A stretch of 52,079 bases of DNA from Anaerolinea thermophila. GTDB lineage: Bacteria > Chloroflexota > Anaerolineae > Anaerolineales > Villigracilaceae. The notes under the pieces are model-generated. The model was not told the DNA's origin, made no database searches, and saw nothing but the letters and a program-made list of their open reading frames with translations. The position numbers and the translations under genes are program-made. The stretch is from positions 1 to 52,079 of the forward strand of contig DYKX01000002.1 in NCBI GenBank assembly GCA_020722375.1, read 5' to 3'. Of the stretch, positions 25,607-34,750 are shown one piece after another; positions within the stretch are counted from its first letter, which is position 1; each line of letters opens with the position of its first letter.

Positions 25607-26998
25607 CTATTTCTTCCTCTCAAGCAAGTACATTCTTCGCTCAGACTGGTTTACATCCACAGATGCGCGGATGTGGAAGCGCGTCCCGAAGGCGGATTCA
25701 AAGCCCTCGCGCGTGTACCCGTCGAAGATGTCCCTGCGCGTTCGCAGCAATTTCTGGACCTGGGAGTCGGTCTTTGGGACCCATTCGATGACCAGCCACC
25801 GACAGAGCCCCGTGAAGAAATCCGCCAGACGCGGGAGCGGGACGTTGTTCGAGATGGCCAGATGGTGGATGAGCGCCAGCGTGAAGACCATGTCCACGGG
25901 GCCGCGTTGACCGAGAGAATCGCGCTCCTCGTTGGCCCACCCCAGCGCGGGGCTGGGATTGGTCAGGTCGAGCACCAGCGGAAGCAGGCTCTGCTCCTTC
26001 TCGGATCTGATTCGCAGGTAATCCTGCTCCACGGCGGAGGGATCGATATCCCATGCGACGGTGGGGATTCCCAGCGTGCTCGCGAGGCGGCTGAATTCGC
26101 CGTTGTTCGCGCCCAGATCCCAAACGGACGCGGGAGCCACATCCTTCAGCCAGCCAGAGATGATTTCCTTCTTGTGCGTGAAGGCGGTATCCGTGTAATT
26201 AGTGATCTCGTAGTAATTGCCCCACTCCGTGCCAGCAGGTTTCCACGCCAACTTTTTGACCGCGCCTTCGAGGCTCTCGATCAAACCGATGAACGCGTTC
26301 CTGCTCACGCCGCCTTTCGGAGCAGATAATTTGACGTCTGCGTCGGCGTAACGCGTCTGGGCGGAGGCGTGGAGGTGGATGTGCGCCAACAGCCCAAAGT
26401 TCAGGCGCGTGGAGGCGGGAAGCAGGCGGCTGGCCAGGTCGAGCGGGATACCGTCAATGTAGACGCGCAGGAGTTGTCCGAGGCGGATATCCACGTGCGA
26501 CATCAACGCCAGCGGCGCGAGGAAGTGCTGGCAGAACTGGCGATACGCGTCCCACGGTCTGCCTTCCTGGTAGGTCTCGAACGAAAGCGTGTCGATCAGA
26601 ATCGGCTTGCCATTGACGAATTGGATGTTGTACGCGCTGGCGTCCTTGAGCGACATGCCCGCCTTGAGGGCGCGCTTTTGGATGGAAAGCGTCGCGAGCG
26701 CGGCATCCTTCAACTGAGAGAACGACCACTCGTACGGATACGAGATGAACGGCACGCGCTCGGGACGGATGACCTTGAATGCCAGCGCAGGCTCGGCGGG
26801 TTTCTCATCCACTTCGGCGTGCGGGATGAGCAACCCCGCCTTGACGAGTTTTTCGTAGAGACCCGATTCGGTCAGGCGCGAAAAATCGTCGGCGCAGGCG
26901 CGGTTGACCTGTCGGTAGAGAATCCCGCCGCGAGAAAACAGGAATCCGCTCGGGTCCCGAAAGGAGGCGCCGAGGGAGTCGTTATTTTTCGTCGGCAT
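25607..26998 (-). CDS. class I SAM-dependent methyltransferase
   Basis: 463 residues. The C-terminal half holds the SAM-binding fold: VWDLGANNGEFSRLAS (motif I), AWDIDPSAVEQ (motif II), then ALIHHLAISNNVPLPRLADFF, where a catalytic-domain loop is expected. The N-terminal 250 residues form a separate domain (FISYPYEWSFSQLKDAALATLSIQKRAL; DASAYNIQFVNGKPILIDTLSFE) with a kinase-like DxxxxNxxxxxGxPxxIDxxxF pattern. The family resembles nodulation-type or capsule-linked methyltransferases; the substrate is unknown. It overlaps the small membrane protein gene upstream by 17 bases. Confidence 0.82.
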   Translation of the reverse strand: MPTKNNDSLGASFRDPSGFLFSRGGILYRQVNRACADDFSRLTESGLYEKLVKAGLLIPHAEVDEKPAEPALAFKVIRPERVPFISYPYEWSFSQLKDAALATLSIQKRALKAGMSLKDASAYNIQFVNGKPILIDTLSFETYQEGRPWDAYRQFCQHFLAPLALMSHVDIRLGQLLRVYIDGIPLDLASRLLPASTRLNFGLLAHIHLHASAQTRYADADVKLSAPKGGVSRNAFIGLIESLEGAVKKLAWKPAGTEWGNYYEITNYTDTAFTHKKEIISGWLKDVAPASVWDLGANNGEFSRLASTLGIPTVAWDIDPSAVEQDYLRIRSEKEQSLLPLVLDLTNPSPALGWANEERDSLGQRGPVDMVFTLALIHHLAISNNVPLPRLADFFTGLCRWLVIEWVPKTDSQVQKLLRTRRDIFDGYTREGFESAFGTRFHIRASVDVNQSERRMYLLERKK

Positions 26999-27161
26999 CG
27001 TCGTCAGTCAATTCGTCCGCCTGGCCTTTTCCAAAAAGTTTTTTGATCTTGCCCCACGAAGCCCGCACGGCAACGCCGATGGCAAGCAGGGCCGCGAGCA
27101 GAATCTGGAGCAGGAACGAACCAGAACCAGGATCGAGATATGCAAGAGGAGTGAAATGCAT
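26982..27161 (-). CDS. small membrane protein (YLDPGSGS type)
   Basis: 59 residues: LAYLDPGSGSFLLQ, one transmembrane helix with a positively charged end (KIKKLFGK) and an acidic tail. The YLDPGSGS start is a recurring small-protein motif seen beside methyltransferase genes of glycan clusters (recalled, not searched). The ATG follows AAAGGAA. It overlaps the methyltransferase by 17 bases, so the products probably work together at the membrane. Confidence 0.75.
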   Translation of the reverse strand: MHFTPLAYLDPGSGSFLLQILLAALLAIGVAVRASWGKIKKLFGKGQADELTDDDADEK

Positions 27162-27176
27162 GGTTTCCTTTCTGCA

Positions 27177-27197
27177 GCGCAAAATGCCATTTTGCGC
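27177..27197. repeat. TGGCA-core palindrome, copy 1
   Basis: 9-bp arms GCGCAAAAT / ATTTTGCGC around a GCC centre, giving ...ATGGCAT... on the minus strand. Three bases from copy 2. Confidence 0.8.
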
Positions 27198-27200
27198 ACG

Positions 27201-27221
27201 GAACAAGTTGGCAACTTGTTC
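27201..27221. repeat. TGGCA-core palindrome, copy 2
   Basis: 9-bp arms GAACAAGTT / AACTTGTTC around GGC. It touches the TAG stop of topA (27221-27223). Confidence 0.8.
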
Positions 27222-29536
27222 TACACTACAACTTCAGGCTGGACATCTTCCAACAAAAATGTTTCAGAGCAATTTGTGCATTGCGCCTCGCGCTTATTGG
27301 CGATGACGAGCAATCCGTGACATTTGGGACACGGAACCGAGAGCGGTTTTTTCCACGTGGTGAAATCGCAGTTCGGATAATTTGCGCATCCGTAGAACGT
27401 GCGGCCGCGGCGGGTTTTGCGTTCCACCATTTCGCCGCCGTCCTTCGGACATTTTACGCCGATCTTTTCGAGCCACGGCTCGGTGTAACGGCAGGTGGGG
27501 AAATTGGCGCACGAGATGAATTTGCCGAAACGCCCGTAGCGGATGACCAACTCGCCGCCGTCTTCGGGACATTGCCGCCCGATCGGTTCAGGACCAGACT
27601 TGGTGACGGGCATCTCGGCCTGCGCCCGCGCCAGGTCGGCGGAGAACGGGACCCAGAATTCGCGCATCACATGCACCCAGGTGTCCTGTCCCTCGGCGAT
27701 CTTGTCGAGGTCTTCCTCCATGCGCGCCGTGAACTGATAGTCCACGATGTCGGTGAAGTATTGCATCATCAGGTCGTTGACGAGGACACCCGTCTCGGTT
27801 GGGACGAGGCGCTTGTCCACGCGTTCGACGTAGCCGCGTTGCTGGATGGTGGAGATCGTCGGCGCGTACGTGGACGGGCGGCCGATCCCGTTTTCTTCGA
27901 GCGTGGCCACCAGCGACGCTTCGCTGTAACGCGGCGGGGGCTGGGTGAAATGTTGTTCGGGGATGAGGCGGACCAGTGCCTGGCGCTGTCCCTCCTCCAG
28001 TCCCGCGGGGATGCGGACGCTTTCTTCCTCATCCTCCTCGGATTTGACATCCTCGTTCCTGGCTTCCTGGTAGACAATGTGAAAGCCGAGGAACTTGACC
28101 ACCGAGCCCGAAGCGCGCAGGAGGTATTCGTGCGCGTCGGTCCTGCCCGTCACTTCCACCTGCAATGTGTCGTACACGGCGGATTCCATTTGCGAGGCGA
28201 CGAATCTCTGCCAGATGAGTTGATACAGTTTGAACATGGCAGGCTCGAGGAACGCCTTTACTTTTTCGGGTTCGCGCATCACCGAGGTGGGACGGATGGC
28301 CTCGTGCGCTTCCTGCGCGTTCGCGCTGCGGGTGCGATAGACAGGCGGTTCATCGGGCAGGTATTCCGCGCCGTATTTACCCATCACGTATTCGCGCGCT
28401 TCCTTCTGCGCCAGTTCGGAGACGTTGGTCGAATCGGTGCGCATGTAGGTGATAAGACCCGTCGTGCCGCCGTTGCCCACATCCTGGCCTTCGTAGAGTC
28501 CCTGCGCGAGCGCCATCGTCCGCTTGGCGGTGAAGCCCAGTTTGCGCGAGGCCTCCTGTTGCAGGGTGGACGTGGTGAACGGCGCGTACGGTTTGCGCCG
28601 ACGCTCGCCGCGCTTGATCTTTGTGATGCTGTACGCGGCCTTTTCCATATCCACGAGGATGGGCTTGACCGCCTCCTCGTTGGGCAGTTCGGGTTCCACA
28701 TCATCAATGCGCGCCAGTTTGGTGAGGAAAGATTGCTTCAGGCCTTCGGGCTGGAATTCGGCCCCGATGGACCAGTATTCCACGGGGATGAAATTCTCGA
28801 TCTCGCGTTCACGGTCCACGATCAGGCGCAAAGCCACCGATTGCACGCGTCCCGCCGAGAGGCGCGAGCGCACCTTTTCCCACAGGATCGGGCTGATGCT
28901 GTAACCGACGAGTCGGTCCAGCACGCGGCGCGCCTGCTGGGCGTTGACCAGGTTCATGTCGATCTCGCGCGGATGCGAGAACGCATCGTGGATGGCAGGC
29001 TCGGTGATCTCATGGAAGACCACGCGGCGCGTCACGCTCGGTTCGATCTCGGCCGCTTCCATCAGGTGCCACGAGATCGCCTCGCCTTCGCGGTCGGGGT
29101 CGGTGGCGAGATAGACTTCGGCGTGCTCCTTCGCCAGTTTTTTCAATTCCTTGACGACGCTCTTCTTCTCGTTCGGCACGCGATACTTCGGCGCGAAATC
29201 GTTTTCCACGTCCACCGAGAGCGACGAACGCAGGAGGTCGCGGATGTGACCGACCGAGGCGCGCACGGTATAACCCTTGCCGAGGAAACGTCCCACCGTT
29301 TTGGCTTTGGCGGGCGATTCCACGATCACCAGTTTACCGTGACGCGGCTTCTCGATTTTGGCTGGCTTCTCAGGCGGGGTCAGTGACGCGTGCGCGTCGG
29401 TCCTGCCCATCCGATACAACTTCGTTCCACAAACGGGACACACGCCGATCGTCACAGGCGACCCCTTGGCGTTAAATCCCGCCTGCGGGTCTTTCATTTC
29501 CTGCTTGGTCTTACACTTCATGCAATACGCTTCCAC
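27221..29536 (-). CDS. topA: DNA topoisomerase I
   Basis: Relaxes negative supercoils. 771 residues. An N-terminal zinc finger (C5, C8, C33, C36; DUF5679-like) comes before the TOPRIM domain with E73 and DPDRE at 146-150. The active-site tyrosine is Y364 in GLITYMRTDST. The C-terminus holds zinc ribbons (CPEDGG...CANFPTC, CPKDGG...CANYPNC, CPKC...CTNC). I use GTG 29534-29536 after GGAGG with a four-base gap; this start keeps the first cysteine pair. The N-terminal finger is not found in the E. coli enzyme. Confidence 0.95.
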   Translation of the reverse strand: MEAYCMKCKTKQEMKDPQAGFNAKGSPVTIGVCPVCGTKLYRMGRTDAHASLTPPEKPAKIEKPRHGKLVIVESPAKAKTVGRFLGKGYTVRASVGHIRDLLRSSLSVDVENDFAPKYRVPNEKKSVVKELKKLAKEHAEVYLATDPDREGEAISWHLMEAAEIEPSVTRRVVFHEITEPAIHDAFSHPREIDMNLVNAQQARRVLDRLVGYSISPILWEKVRSRLSAGRVQSVALRLIVDREREIENFIPVEYWSIGAEFQPEGLKQSFLTKLARIDDVEPELPNEEAVKPILVDMEKAAYSITKIKRGERRRKPYAPFTTSTLQQEASRKLGFTAKRTMALAQGLYEGQDVGNGGTTGLITYMRTDSTNVSELAQKEAREYVMGKYGAEYLPDEPPVYRTRSANAQEAHEAIRPTSVMREPEKVKAFLEPAMFKLYQLIWQRFVASQMESAVYDTLQVEVTGRTDAHEYLLRASGSVVKFLGFHIVYQEARNEDVKSEEDEEESVRIPAGLEEGQRQALVRLIPEQHFTQPPPRYSEASLVATLEENGIGRPSTYAPTISTIQQRGYVERVDKRLVPTETGVLVNDLMMQYFTDIVDYQFTARMEEDLDKIAEGQDTWVHVMREFWVPFSADLARAQAEMPVTKSGPEPIGRQCPEDGGELVIRYGRFGKFISCANFPTCRYTEPWLEKIGVKCPKDGGEMVERKTRRGRTFYGCANYPNCDFTTWKKPLSVPCPKCHGLLVIANKREAQCTNCSETFLLEDVQPEVVV

Positions 29537-29577
29537 AAAACCTCCAGGATCGGAGAGCGGTTGATCTGCTCGCTGTC

Positions 29578-30681
29578 CTAAATATATTTTTCTCGCTTCG
29601 AATTTTTCAAATTTTCCACGACGTTACGGACCTTCTGGGCGTGGTCCTTGTGACAGACCAACAGAACGTCGCCCGTGTCCACCACGATCAGGTCATCCAC
29701 GCCAATCGTGACGACCAGTCGCTCGCTATTATTACCATACACCAGCGAATGATGCGTATCTTCGCCAATGTGATTCCCGGCGAAGACGATGTTGCCATTC
29801 TTGTCGGGCAGGAGCACATCGAAGAGCGAATCCCACGAACCGACATCGCTCCACTCGAGTCCACCCGCGGGCAGGACGGCCACCCTGTCGGCGTTTTCCA
29901 TGACTCCATAGTCAACAGTGACCGTCTCGAGGTCCAGCCAGACGCGCTGGAGGATCTCCTCGCGTCGCGCGGACGTGGAGGCGGCCGCGATCTCCTCGAG
30001 CGTTGACTTCAACTTCGGCAGTTGTCTGCCAATCTCTTCCAGGATGGAGTCCGCGCGCCAGACGAACATGCCCGAGTTCCACGAGTGGTCGCCCGTCGAA
30101 AGCATCTCGCGTGCCTGCGCCTCGCTGGGCTTCTCCTTGAACTTCGAGACGCGGTACACGGGGTAGATGACACGCTCGGGAATCGCCTCGCCGCGTTGGA
30201 TATACCCGTATCCCGTGGCCGCGTAGGTGGGCGTGATGCCCAGCGTGACGAGGTAGCCCTTCTCAGCCACGTCCACCGCCACGCGGATTAACAAATGAAA
30301 CAGGTCGCGGTTACGGATGAAATGGTCGGCGGCCAAAACGGCCATCACCGCTTCGGGGTCGCGCTCGCGCAAGACCTGCGCCGCCAACCCAACCACTGAG
30401 GCGGTGCCGCGCGGCACAGGCTCGAGCAGAAAATTTTCCGCGGGGATTTCAGGCGATTGCTCGCGCAGACTGTCGGCCTGCTCGGCGACGGTCACCACGT
30501 AGATGCGGTCGGGTGTCAACAACCCGTCCAGCCGCTTCACGGTGGTCTGGAACAACGTATGATGCTGCTCCAACAGCGGGAGCATCTGTTTGGGTTTGTT
30601 GCGGCGCGACAACGGCCAGAGGCGTGTACCGCCACCGCCCGCCATGATCACGGCGTAAGTATGGTCAAGAATATCGGTCAT
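29578..30681 (-). CDS. manC: mannose-1-phosphate guanylyltransferase
   Basis: Makes GDP-mannose from mannose-1-phosphate and GTP. 367 residues. Nucleotidyl transferase motif AVIMAGGGGTRLWPLSR near the N-terminus, FLLEPVPRGTA, FKEKPSEAQAREML, WNSGMFVW and the late VWSDVGSW-type motif (LEWSDVGSWDSL). It lacks the isomerase domain of bifunctional enzymes. Upstream DNA is repeat-rich and no ribosome site is clear. Confidence 0.9.
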   Translation of the reverse strand: MTDILDHTYAVIMAGGGGTRLWPLSRRNKPKQMLPLLEQHHTLFQTTVKRLDGLLTPDRIYVVTVAEQADSLREQSPEIPAENFLLEPVPRGTASVVGLAAQVLRERDPEAVMAVLAADHFIRNRDLFHLLIRVAVDVAEKGYLVTLGITPTYAATGYGYIQRGEAIPERVIYPVYRVSKFKEKPSEAQAREMLSTGDHSWNSGMFVWRADSILEEIGRQLPKLKSTLEEIAAASTSARREEILQRVWLDLETVTVDYGVMENADRVAVLPAGGLEWSDVGSWDSLFDVLLPDKNGNIVFAGNHIGEDTHHSLVYGNNSERLVVTIGVDDLIVVDTGDVLLVCHKDHAQKVRNVVENLKNSKREKYI

Positions 30682-30690
30682 TTTAGTTCG

Positions 30691-30775
30691 TTGGTTACGT
30701 AGTTTGATGGTTACATGGTTCGTACTGCGTATTCCGTGTGCACGTGTGTACGTGTACCTATGTACCTGCGCATAT
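30691..30775. repeat. GTAC/ACACGGAATACGC repeat, copy B
   Basis: Reverse-orientation match to 13,183-13,270: CGTACTGCGTATTCCGTGTG and GTACGTGTACCTATGTACC. It fills the gap between manC and dprA. Confidence 0.7.
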
Positions 30776-31885
30776 CTACTCGTCTACTTCATACACGCCC
30801 TGCCCCTCGCGAACGGAGATGTAGTTCATCCCGCCCACCTGTCGCACCATTCCTTTTAATTCCATCAACGTAAGTGTAGCGGAGACTTTCTCAATCGGCA
30901 AGCCCGTCGCGTTGCGAATCTCGTCCACATGGACAGGTTCATCGCCAAGCGCCGAGAGCAATTGCGCCTCGAGCGCGTCGGCAGGGATGGCTTTGCGCGC
31001 GGCTTTGAATTCTCCCGCACGCGTCAGGTTGAGCGCCTGCACCAGGTCCTGCGGAGATAATAACGGGTGCGCGCCATTCTGGATGAGTTTGTTCGTGCCT
31101 TTGCTCTGCGGGGCAAGAATGCTCCCAGGCACTGCAAAGACTTCGCGTCCCTGCTCGGCGGCGAACTCAGCGGTGATAAGCGCGCCGCTGGTCACGCCCG
31201 CTTCGATGACGACAGTCGCCATCGAAAGCCCCGAGATGATGCGGTTGCGCGGCGGGAAGTTGGTTGATTCGGGCGCGGTCCCAACAGCATAATCGCTGAC
31301 CACTGCGCCCTGCTTCATCATTTTCTCAGCCATCGGCAAATGTTCGGGCGGATAGATTTTATCCACACCCGAGCCGAGCACGCCGATCGTGCGTCCGCCC
31401 GCCTTGAGCGCGGCGGAGTGCGCCGCCGCGTCCACGCCGCGCGCCAGGCCAGAGACGACCGTCACGCCCTGGCCCGCGAGGAAGGATGCCAACTCTTCGG
31501 TGATCTGCCTTCCATACGGGGTGATGCGGCGCGTCCCAACTATGGCAACCGCGAAATGATCGTCCAGAGTGATGCCGCCGCGAACGTAAATGACAGGCGG
31601 GGGTTGCTCGATCTCTTTCAGCCGCGGCGGATACAGTTCATCGTCCCATGTCAGGACGCTGATGCCCTGCGCTTCGATCTGGGCCCAGATCTTTTCCAGG
31701 TCCACGCCCGCGCGGACTTTCGTCACCATCTCGATCAATTTGGAACTGAGGCCTGCTTCCTGCAATTGATCGGGGGAGGCGCGCCAGGCGTCTTCGAGCG
31801 AATCGAAATATGCAAGCAGGGCGCGCATCCGCACCGCGCCGATGCCTTTCACAAGATTGAAGCCGACCCAGAAGCGTTTATCCAT
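30776..31885 (-). CDS. dprA: DNA-processing protein DprA
   Basis: Loads RecA on incoming single-stranded DNA during transformation. 369 residues. N-terminal helix-hairpin region (GFNLVKGIGAVRMRALLAYF), then the Rossmann domain with AIVGTRRITPYGRQ, SGLARGVDAAAH and GVDKIYPPEH, and a C-terminal winged helix (ALGDEPVHVDEIRNATGLPIEKVSATLTLMELKG). The ATG at 31883-31885 has no clear ribosome site. Last gene after rimM, separated by a repeat. Confidence 0.93.
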   Translation of the reverse strand: MDKRFWVGFNLVKGIGAVRMRALLAYFDSLEDAWRASPDQLQEAGLSSKLIEMVTKVRAGVDLEKIWAQIEAQGISVLTWDDELYPPRLKEIEQPPPVIYVRGGITLDDHFAVAIVGTRRITPYGRQITEELASFLAGQGVTVVSGLARGVDAAAHSAALKAGGRTIGVLGSGVDKIYPPEHLPMAEKMMKQGAVVSDYAVGTAPESTNFPPRNRIISGLSMATVVIEAGVTSGALITAEFAAEQGREVFAVPGSILAPQSKGTNKLIQNGAHPLLSPQDLVQALNLTRAGEFKAARKAIPADALEAQLLSALGDEPVHVDEIRNATGLPIEKVSATLTLMELKGMVRQVGGMNYISVREGQGVYEVDE

Positions 31886-31896
31886 AACAGGCGTTA

Positions 31897-31948
31897 TGCA
31901 ACACGCAGTACGCAATTAAGGGTACTTCGTATTTCGTACTACGTATCC
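31897..31948. repeat. partial TACGC-type repeat
   Basis: ACACGCAGTACGCAATTA facing TTCGTATTTCGTACTACG, related to 32,749-32,790. It covers the end of rimM (stop at 31939). Confidence 0.55.
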
Positions 31949-32499
31949 GAAACCAACCCATCCAGCAAATGCACTTGAATCTCGCCCTGTTCCACATCGG
32001 TTTTCAAAATCACGTCGGGAATGGCGGGGAGCAGGATTTCTTTATTGTCCGCTGTTTGTACCACGTAAACGCGATTTGCGCCTGTATCGAAAATGTCCGT
32101 CAATGTTCCCAGTTCGCGGCCCTCGTCGGTGACGACGCGCAGGCCGAGGATTTGATGCTGGTACAACTGTCCATCGGGCAGGGGCGGACGGTCCGCGGCC
32201 GCGACATAGACCCAGGTGTTGCGGAGCGCGCCCGCCTCCTCGGGAGAGCGGACTCCCTGAAACGCAACCAGCATCGAGGTCCCATGCGGACGCGCCGAGG
32301 CGAGTTTGGCGGGTTTGTGTCCATCGCCGAGGAAGACTTTCGTCCCCGCGCGCAGTCGCTCGGGGAAGTCCGTATGAATGTCCATGATAAGTTCGCCGCG
32401 CACGCCATGCGGACGTCGGATAAATCCCACCGTCAAATAGACAGGCTCGCCGCGTGGCGAGCCTGAACCAGCGGGCGCTGGGGAAGTTCTGCGGGGCAT
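31939..32499 (-). CDS. rimM: ribosome maturation factor RimM
   Basis: 16S rRNA processing factor that binds S19 in the 30S subunit. 186 residues. N-terminal RimM domain (TVGFIRRPHGVRGELIM) and a C-terminal PRC barrel (LGLRVVTDEGRELGTLTDIFDTGANRVYVV, EILLPAIPDVILK). Its ATG overlaps the khpA TGA by one base. Confidence 0.93.
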   Translation of the reverse strand: MPRRTSPAPAGSGSPRGEPVYLTVGFIRRPHGVRGELIMDIHTDFPERLRAGTKVFLGDGHKPAKLASARPHGTSMLVAFQGVRSPEEAGALRNTWVYVAAADRPPLPDGQLYQHQILGLRVVTDEGRELGTLTDIFDTGANRVYVVQTADNKEILLPAIPDVILKTDVEQGEIQVHLLDGLVSDT

Positions 32500-32732
32500 C
32501 AGGGTTCCAAAACGTCGAGCGTGACCTGTTTGCCGTCGCGCTCGGCAGCCACACGCAACAGGGTGCGGATGGCATTCGCCACCCGTCCGCTTCTGCCGAT
32601 GACGCGGCCCATATCGTCCGCGTGGACTTTCAGTTCGAGGCGGACGCGGCTGCCACTTCCCGATTGGGTCACTTTCACTTCCTCGGGATGATCCACCAGC
32701 GATTTGGCGATGTATTCGATCAGGTCTTTCAT
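32499..32732 (-). CDS. khpA: KH-domain RNA-binding protein
   Basis: 77 residues, one KH domain with the GRVIGRSGRVANAIRTLL loop (GxxG as GRSG). KhpA forms a complex with KhpB in other bacteria. The ATG 32730-32732 follows AAGGAA. Classic place between rpsP and rimM. Confidence 0.92.
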   Translation of the reverse strand: MKDLIEYIAKSLVDHPEEVKVTQSGSGSRVRLELKVHADDMGRVIGRSGRVANAIRTLLRVAAERDGKQVTLDVLEP

Positions 32733-32748
32733 GCGGGCTTCCTTACAC

Positions 32749-32790
32749 AATACGCAGTACGCAATAACGGGTATTGCGCACTGCGTAACG
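32749..32790. repeat. TACGC inverted repeat
   Basis: CAATACGCAGTACGCAATA faces TATTGCGCACTGCGTAACG across ACGG. It separates rpsP and khpA. Confidence 0.7.
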
Positions 32791-32794
32791 AATA

Positions 32795-33130
32795 CTACTT
32801 GGCCTTCTTCGGCGCGCGCTTGGCGATTGCCTCCGCGCCTTCCGCGACAAGCGTTTCCACAGCCTCGCCCTTCTTGAAGCGCTCGAAGCGGTCGAGGATT
32901 CCCGCGCTCTTGAAGATCTGCTCCACCGACTCGGTCGGCTGGGCGCCGTTCTTCATCCAGTGGTAGATGCGGTCTTCCTTGACGGTGAGCGTGGAGGGAT
33001 CATTGCGCGGGTTGTAGTGACCCAGGATTTCGAGGAAGCGGCCATCGCGGGCGTTTTCCTTCTCTGCCGCCACAATGCGATAGGACGGCTGGCCTTTGAG
33101 GCCGATGCGGCGTAAACGAATGCGAACCAT
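32795..33130 (-). CDS. rpsP: ribosomal protein S16
   Basis: 111 residues. VRIRLRRIGLKGQPSYRIVAAEKENARDGRFLEILGHYNPR is the S16 core. The last 25 residues are a lysine/alanine-rich tail longer than in E. coli (82 residues). An AAGGAG site lies before the ATG. Confidence 0.96.
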   Translation of the reverse strand: MVRIRLRRIGLKGQPSYRIVAAEKENARDGRFLEILGHYNPRNDPSTLTVKEDRIYHWMKNGAQPTESVEQIFKSAGILDRFERFKKGEAVETLVAEGAEAIAKRAPKKAK

Positions 33131-33255
33131 CGAACACGTACTCCTTGTAGGTGAAAGTTTCGGTTTGAATTGCAGGTTCAGCAGGTGAGAGAGGGGTGCG
33201 TCAAAGGAAACGCGCTCACGGGCTGGAACTGACAGGGCAGTATTTTACCAGAGAA

Positions 33256-34578
33256 TTACCCAAACAACTTCCCCAACCCCTTCATTCCCGATTTCTGCAG
33301 AGTCTTCATCATCTTCTGCATCTCGCGGAACTGCTTCATCAGGCGGTTCACATCCTGCACTTCGACTCCCGAACCAGCCGCGATGCGGCGGCGGCGCGAA
33401 GCGTTGAGCAGGTCGGGGTCACGCCGTTCCTTGACCGTCATCGAGTTGATGATGGCTTCGGTCATCTTGAAATTCTTTTCCACATCTTTGGGGTCGATCT
33501 GTTTCGCGGCCGCGCCCAACTTCCCAGGCATCATGTCCATGATCTGGCTGAGCGGCCCCATCTTTTTCATCTGCTTCAGTTGGTCGAGAAAATCTTCGAG
33601 CGTGAACTGTCCCTTCATCATTCGCTCGGCGGATTTTTGCGCCTGCGCCGCGTCGAACGCGGACTCGGCCTTTTCGATCAGCCCGATCACGTCTCCCATG
33701 CCGAGAATGCGCGACGATAACCGCGACGGGTCGTACGCTTCGAGCGCGTCCAACTTCTCGCCCACGCCCAAAAATTTGATCGGTACGCCCGTCACCGAGC
33801 GGACGGAGATGGCCGCGCCGCCGCGCGCGTCGCCGTCCATTTTGGTCATGATCAGGCCTGTGATGTTCACGTTATCGCGGAATCCCTGTGCGATGTTGAG
33901 CGCTTCCTGGCCGATCATCGCGTCCACCACGAGCAGCGTGTCCACAGGATTGACCTTCGCCGCGACCGCCTTCAACTCGGACATCAACTCCGCGTCCAAC
34001 TGCGACCGACCAGCCGTGTCCACGATCACGACGGTGTATCCGCCCTTTTGGGCTTTGTCCAACGCGCGCGCCGCCAGTTCGGGCGGCTTGACGTTCAGAT
34101 CGGCCTCCACGGGGACATCCACGCGTTCGCCGAGTTGTTGCAGTTGCGTCACCGCGGCGGGACGGTACGGATCGCCCGCCACCAGCATCACGCGTTCCCC
34201 GCGCGAGCGCAGGAGACGCGCCAGTTTGCCGGCGGCAGTCGTCTTGCCCGAGCCCTGCAAGCCAGCGAGGAGAATCACGCGCGGCCTGGGGCCCGTCAGA
34301 TTCAACGGCGCGGGGTCGCCCAGCAAGGCGATCAATTCCTCGTTGACAATCTTGACCACTTGTTGACCGGGGTTCAACGCCTTCGATACCTCCGCACCGA
34401 CAGCGCGTTCGCGCACTTTGGCGAGAAAGGTTTTCACGACGCTGAAATGCACGTCCGCTTCGAGCAGTGCGAGACGTACTTCGCGCAACGCGGCATCCAC
34501 GTCCGCTTCGGAGAGTTTTCCGCGGCGGCGCAGTTGGTCAAAGACCTGGTTGAGGCGGGAGGTAAGGTTTTCAAACAT
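33256..34578 (-). CDS. ffh: signal recognition particle protein Ffh
   Basis: SRP54 GTPase for membrane targeting. 440 residues: N domain (helical, 1-90), G domain with GLQGSGKTTAAGKLA (P-loop), DTAGRSQLD and TKMDGDARGG, and a methionine-rich M domain ending MMKTLQKSGMKGLGKLFG. Heads ffh-rpsP-khpA-rimM. A TAAAAT box lies 17 bases before the ATG. Confidence 0.96.
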   Translation of the reverse strand: MFENLTSRLNQVFDQLRRRGKLSEADVDAALREVRLALLEADVHFSVVKTFLAKVRERAVGAEVSKALNPGQQVVKIVNEELIALLGDPAPLNLTGPRPRVILLAGLQGSGKTTAAGKLARLLRSRGERVMLVAGDPYRPAAVTQLQQLGERVDVPVEADLNVKPPELAARALDKAQKGGYTVVIVDTAGRSQLDAELMSELKAVAAKVNPVDTLLVVDAMIGQEALNIAQGFRDNVNITGLIMTKMDGDARGGAAISVRSVTGVPIKFLGVGEKLDALEAYDPSRLSSRILGMGDVIGLIEKAESAFDAAQAQKSAERMMKGQFTLEDFLDQLKQMKKMGPLSQIMDMMPGKLGAAAKQIDPKDVEKNFKMTEAIINSMTVKERRDPDLLNASRRRRIAAGSGVEVQDVNRLMKQFREMQKMMKTLQKSGMKGLGKLFG

Positions 34579-34640
34579 AGGGGTAGGCGAAGGGCATTTT
34601 AGTCGGGAAACCGCGCAAGGTCAAGAAAGAGGCGTTTCGA

Positions 34641-34731
34641 GGGCGCGTCGCGCCTCACAGGTGGAATCGTCTCATCGAGCAGAAAAATCCAGAAGGAAGA
34701 GAGGGTCTGTCGAAAAAGGTGCGACGCGCCC
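34641..34731. repeat. spaced inverted repeat GGGCGCGTCGC
   Basis: 11-bp arms GGGCGCGTCGC (34641-34651) and GCGACGCGCCC (34721-34731), 69 bases apart, between ffh and the Fe-S carrier gene. A relative (GTGCGTCGCAC) lies at 37149-37159. Confidence 0.5.
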
Positions 34732-34750
34732 CCTGATGGCCGCGTTTTGT

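Noticed and set aside
27281-29386. 701-codon open frame on the plus strand
   Set aside because: Antisense to topA; its translation is rich in R, H and D and shows no family motif.
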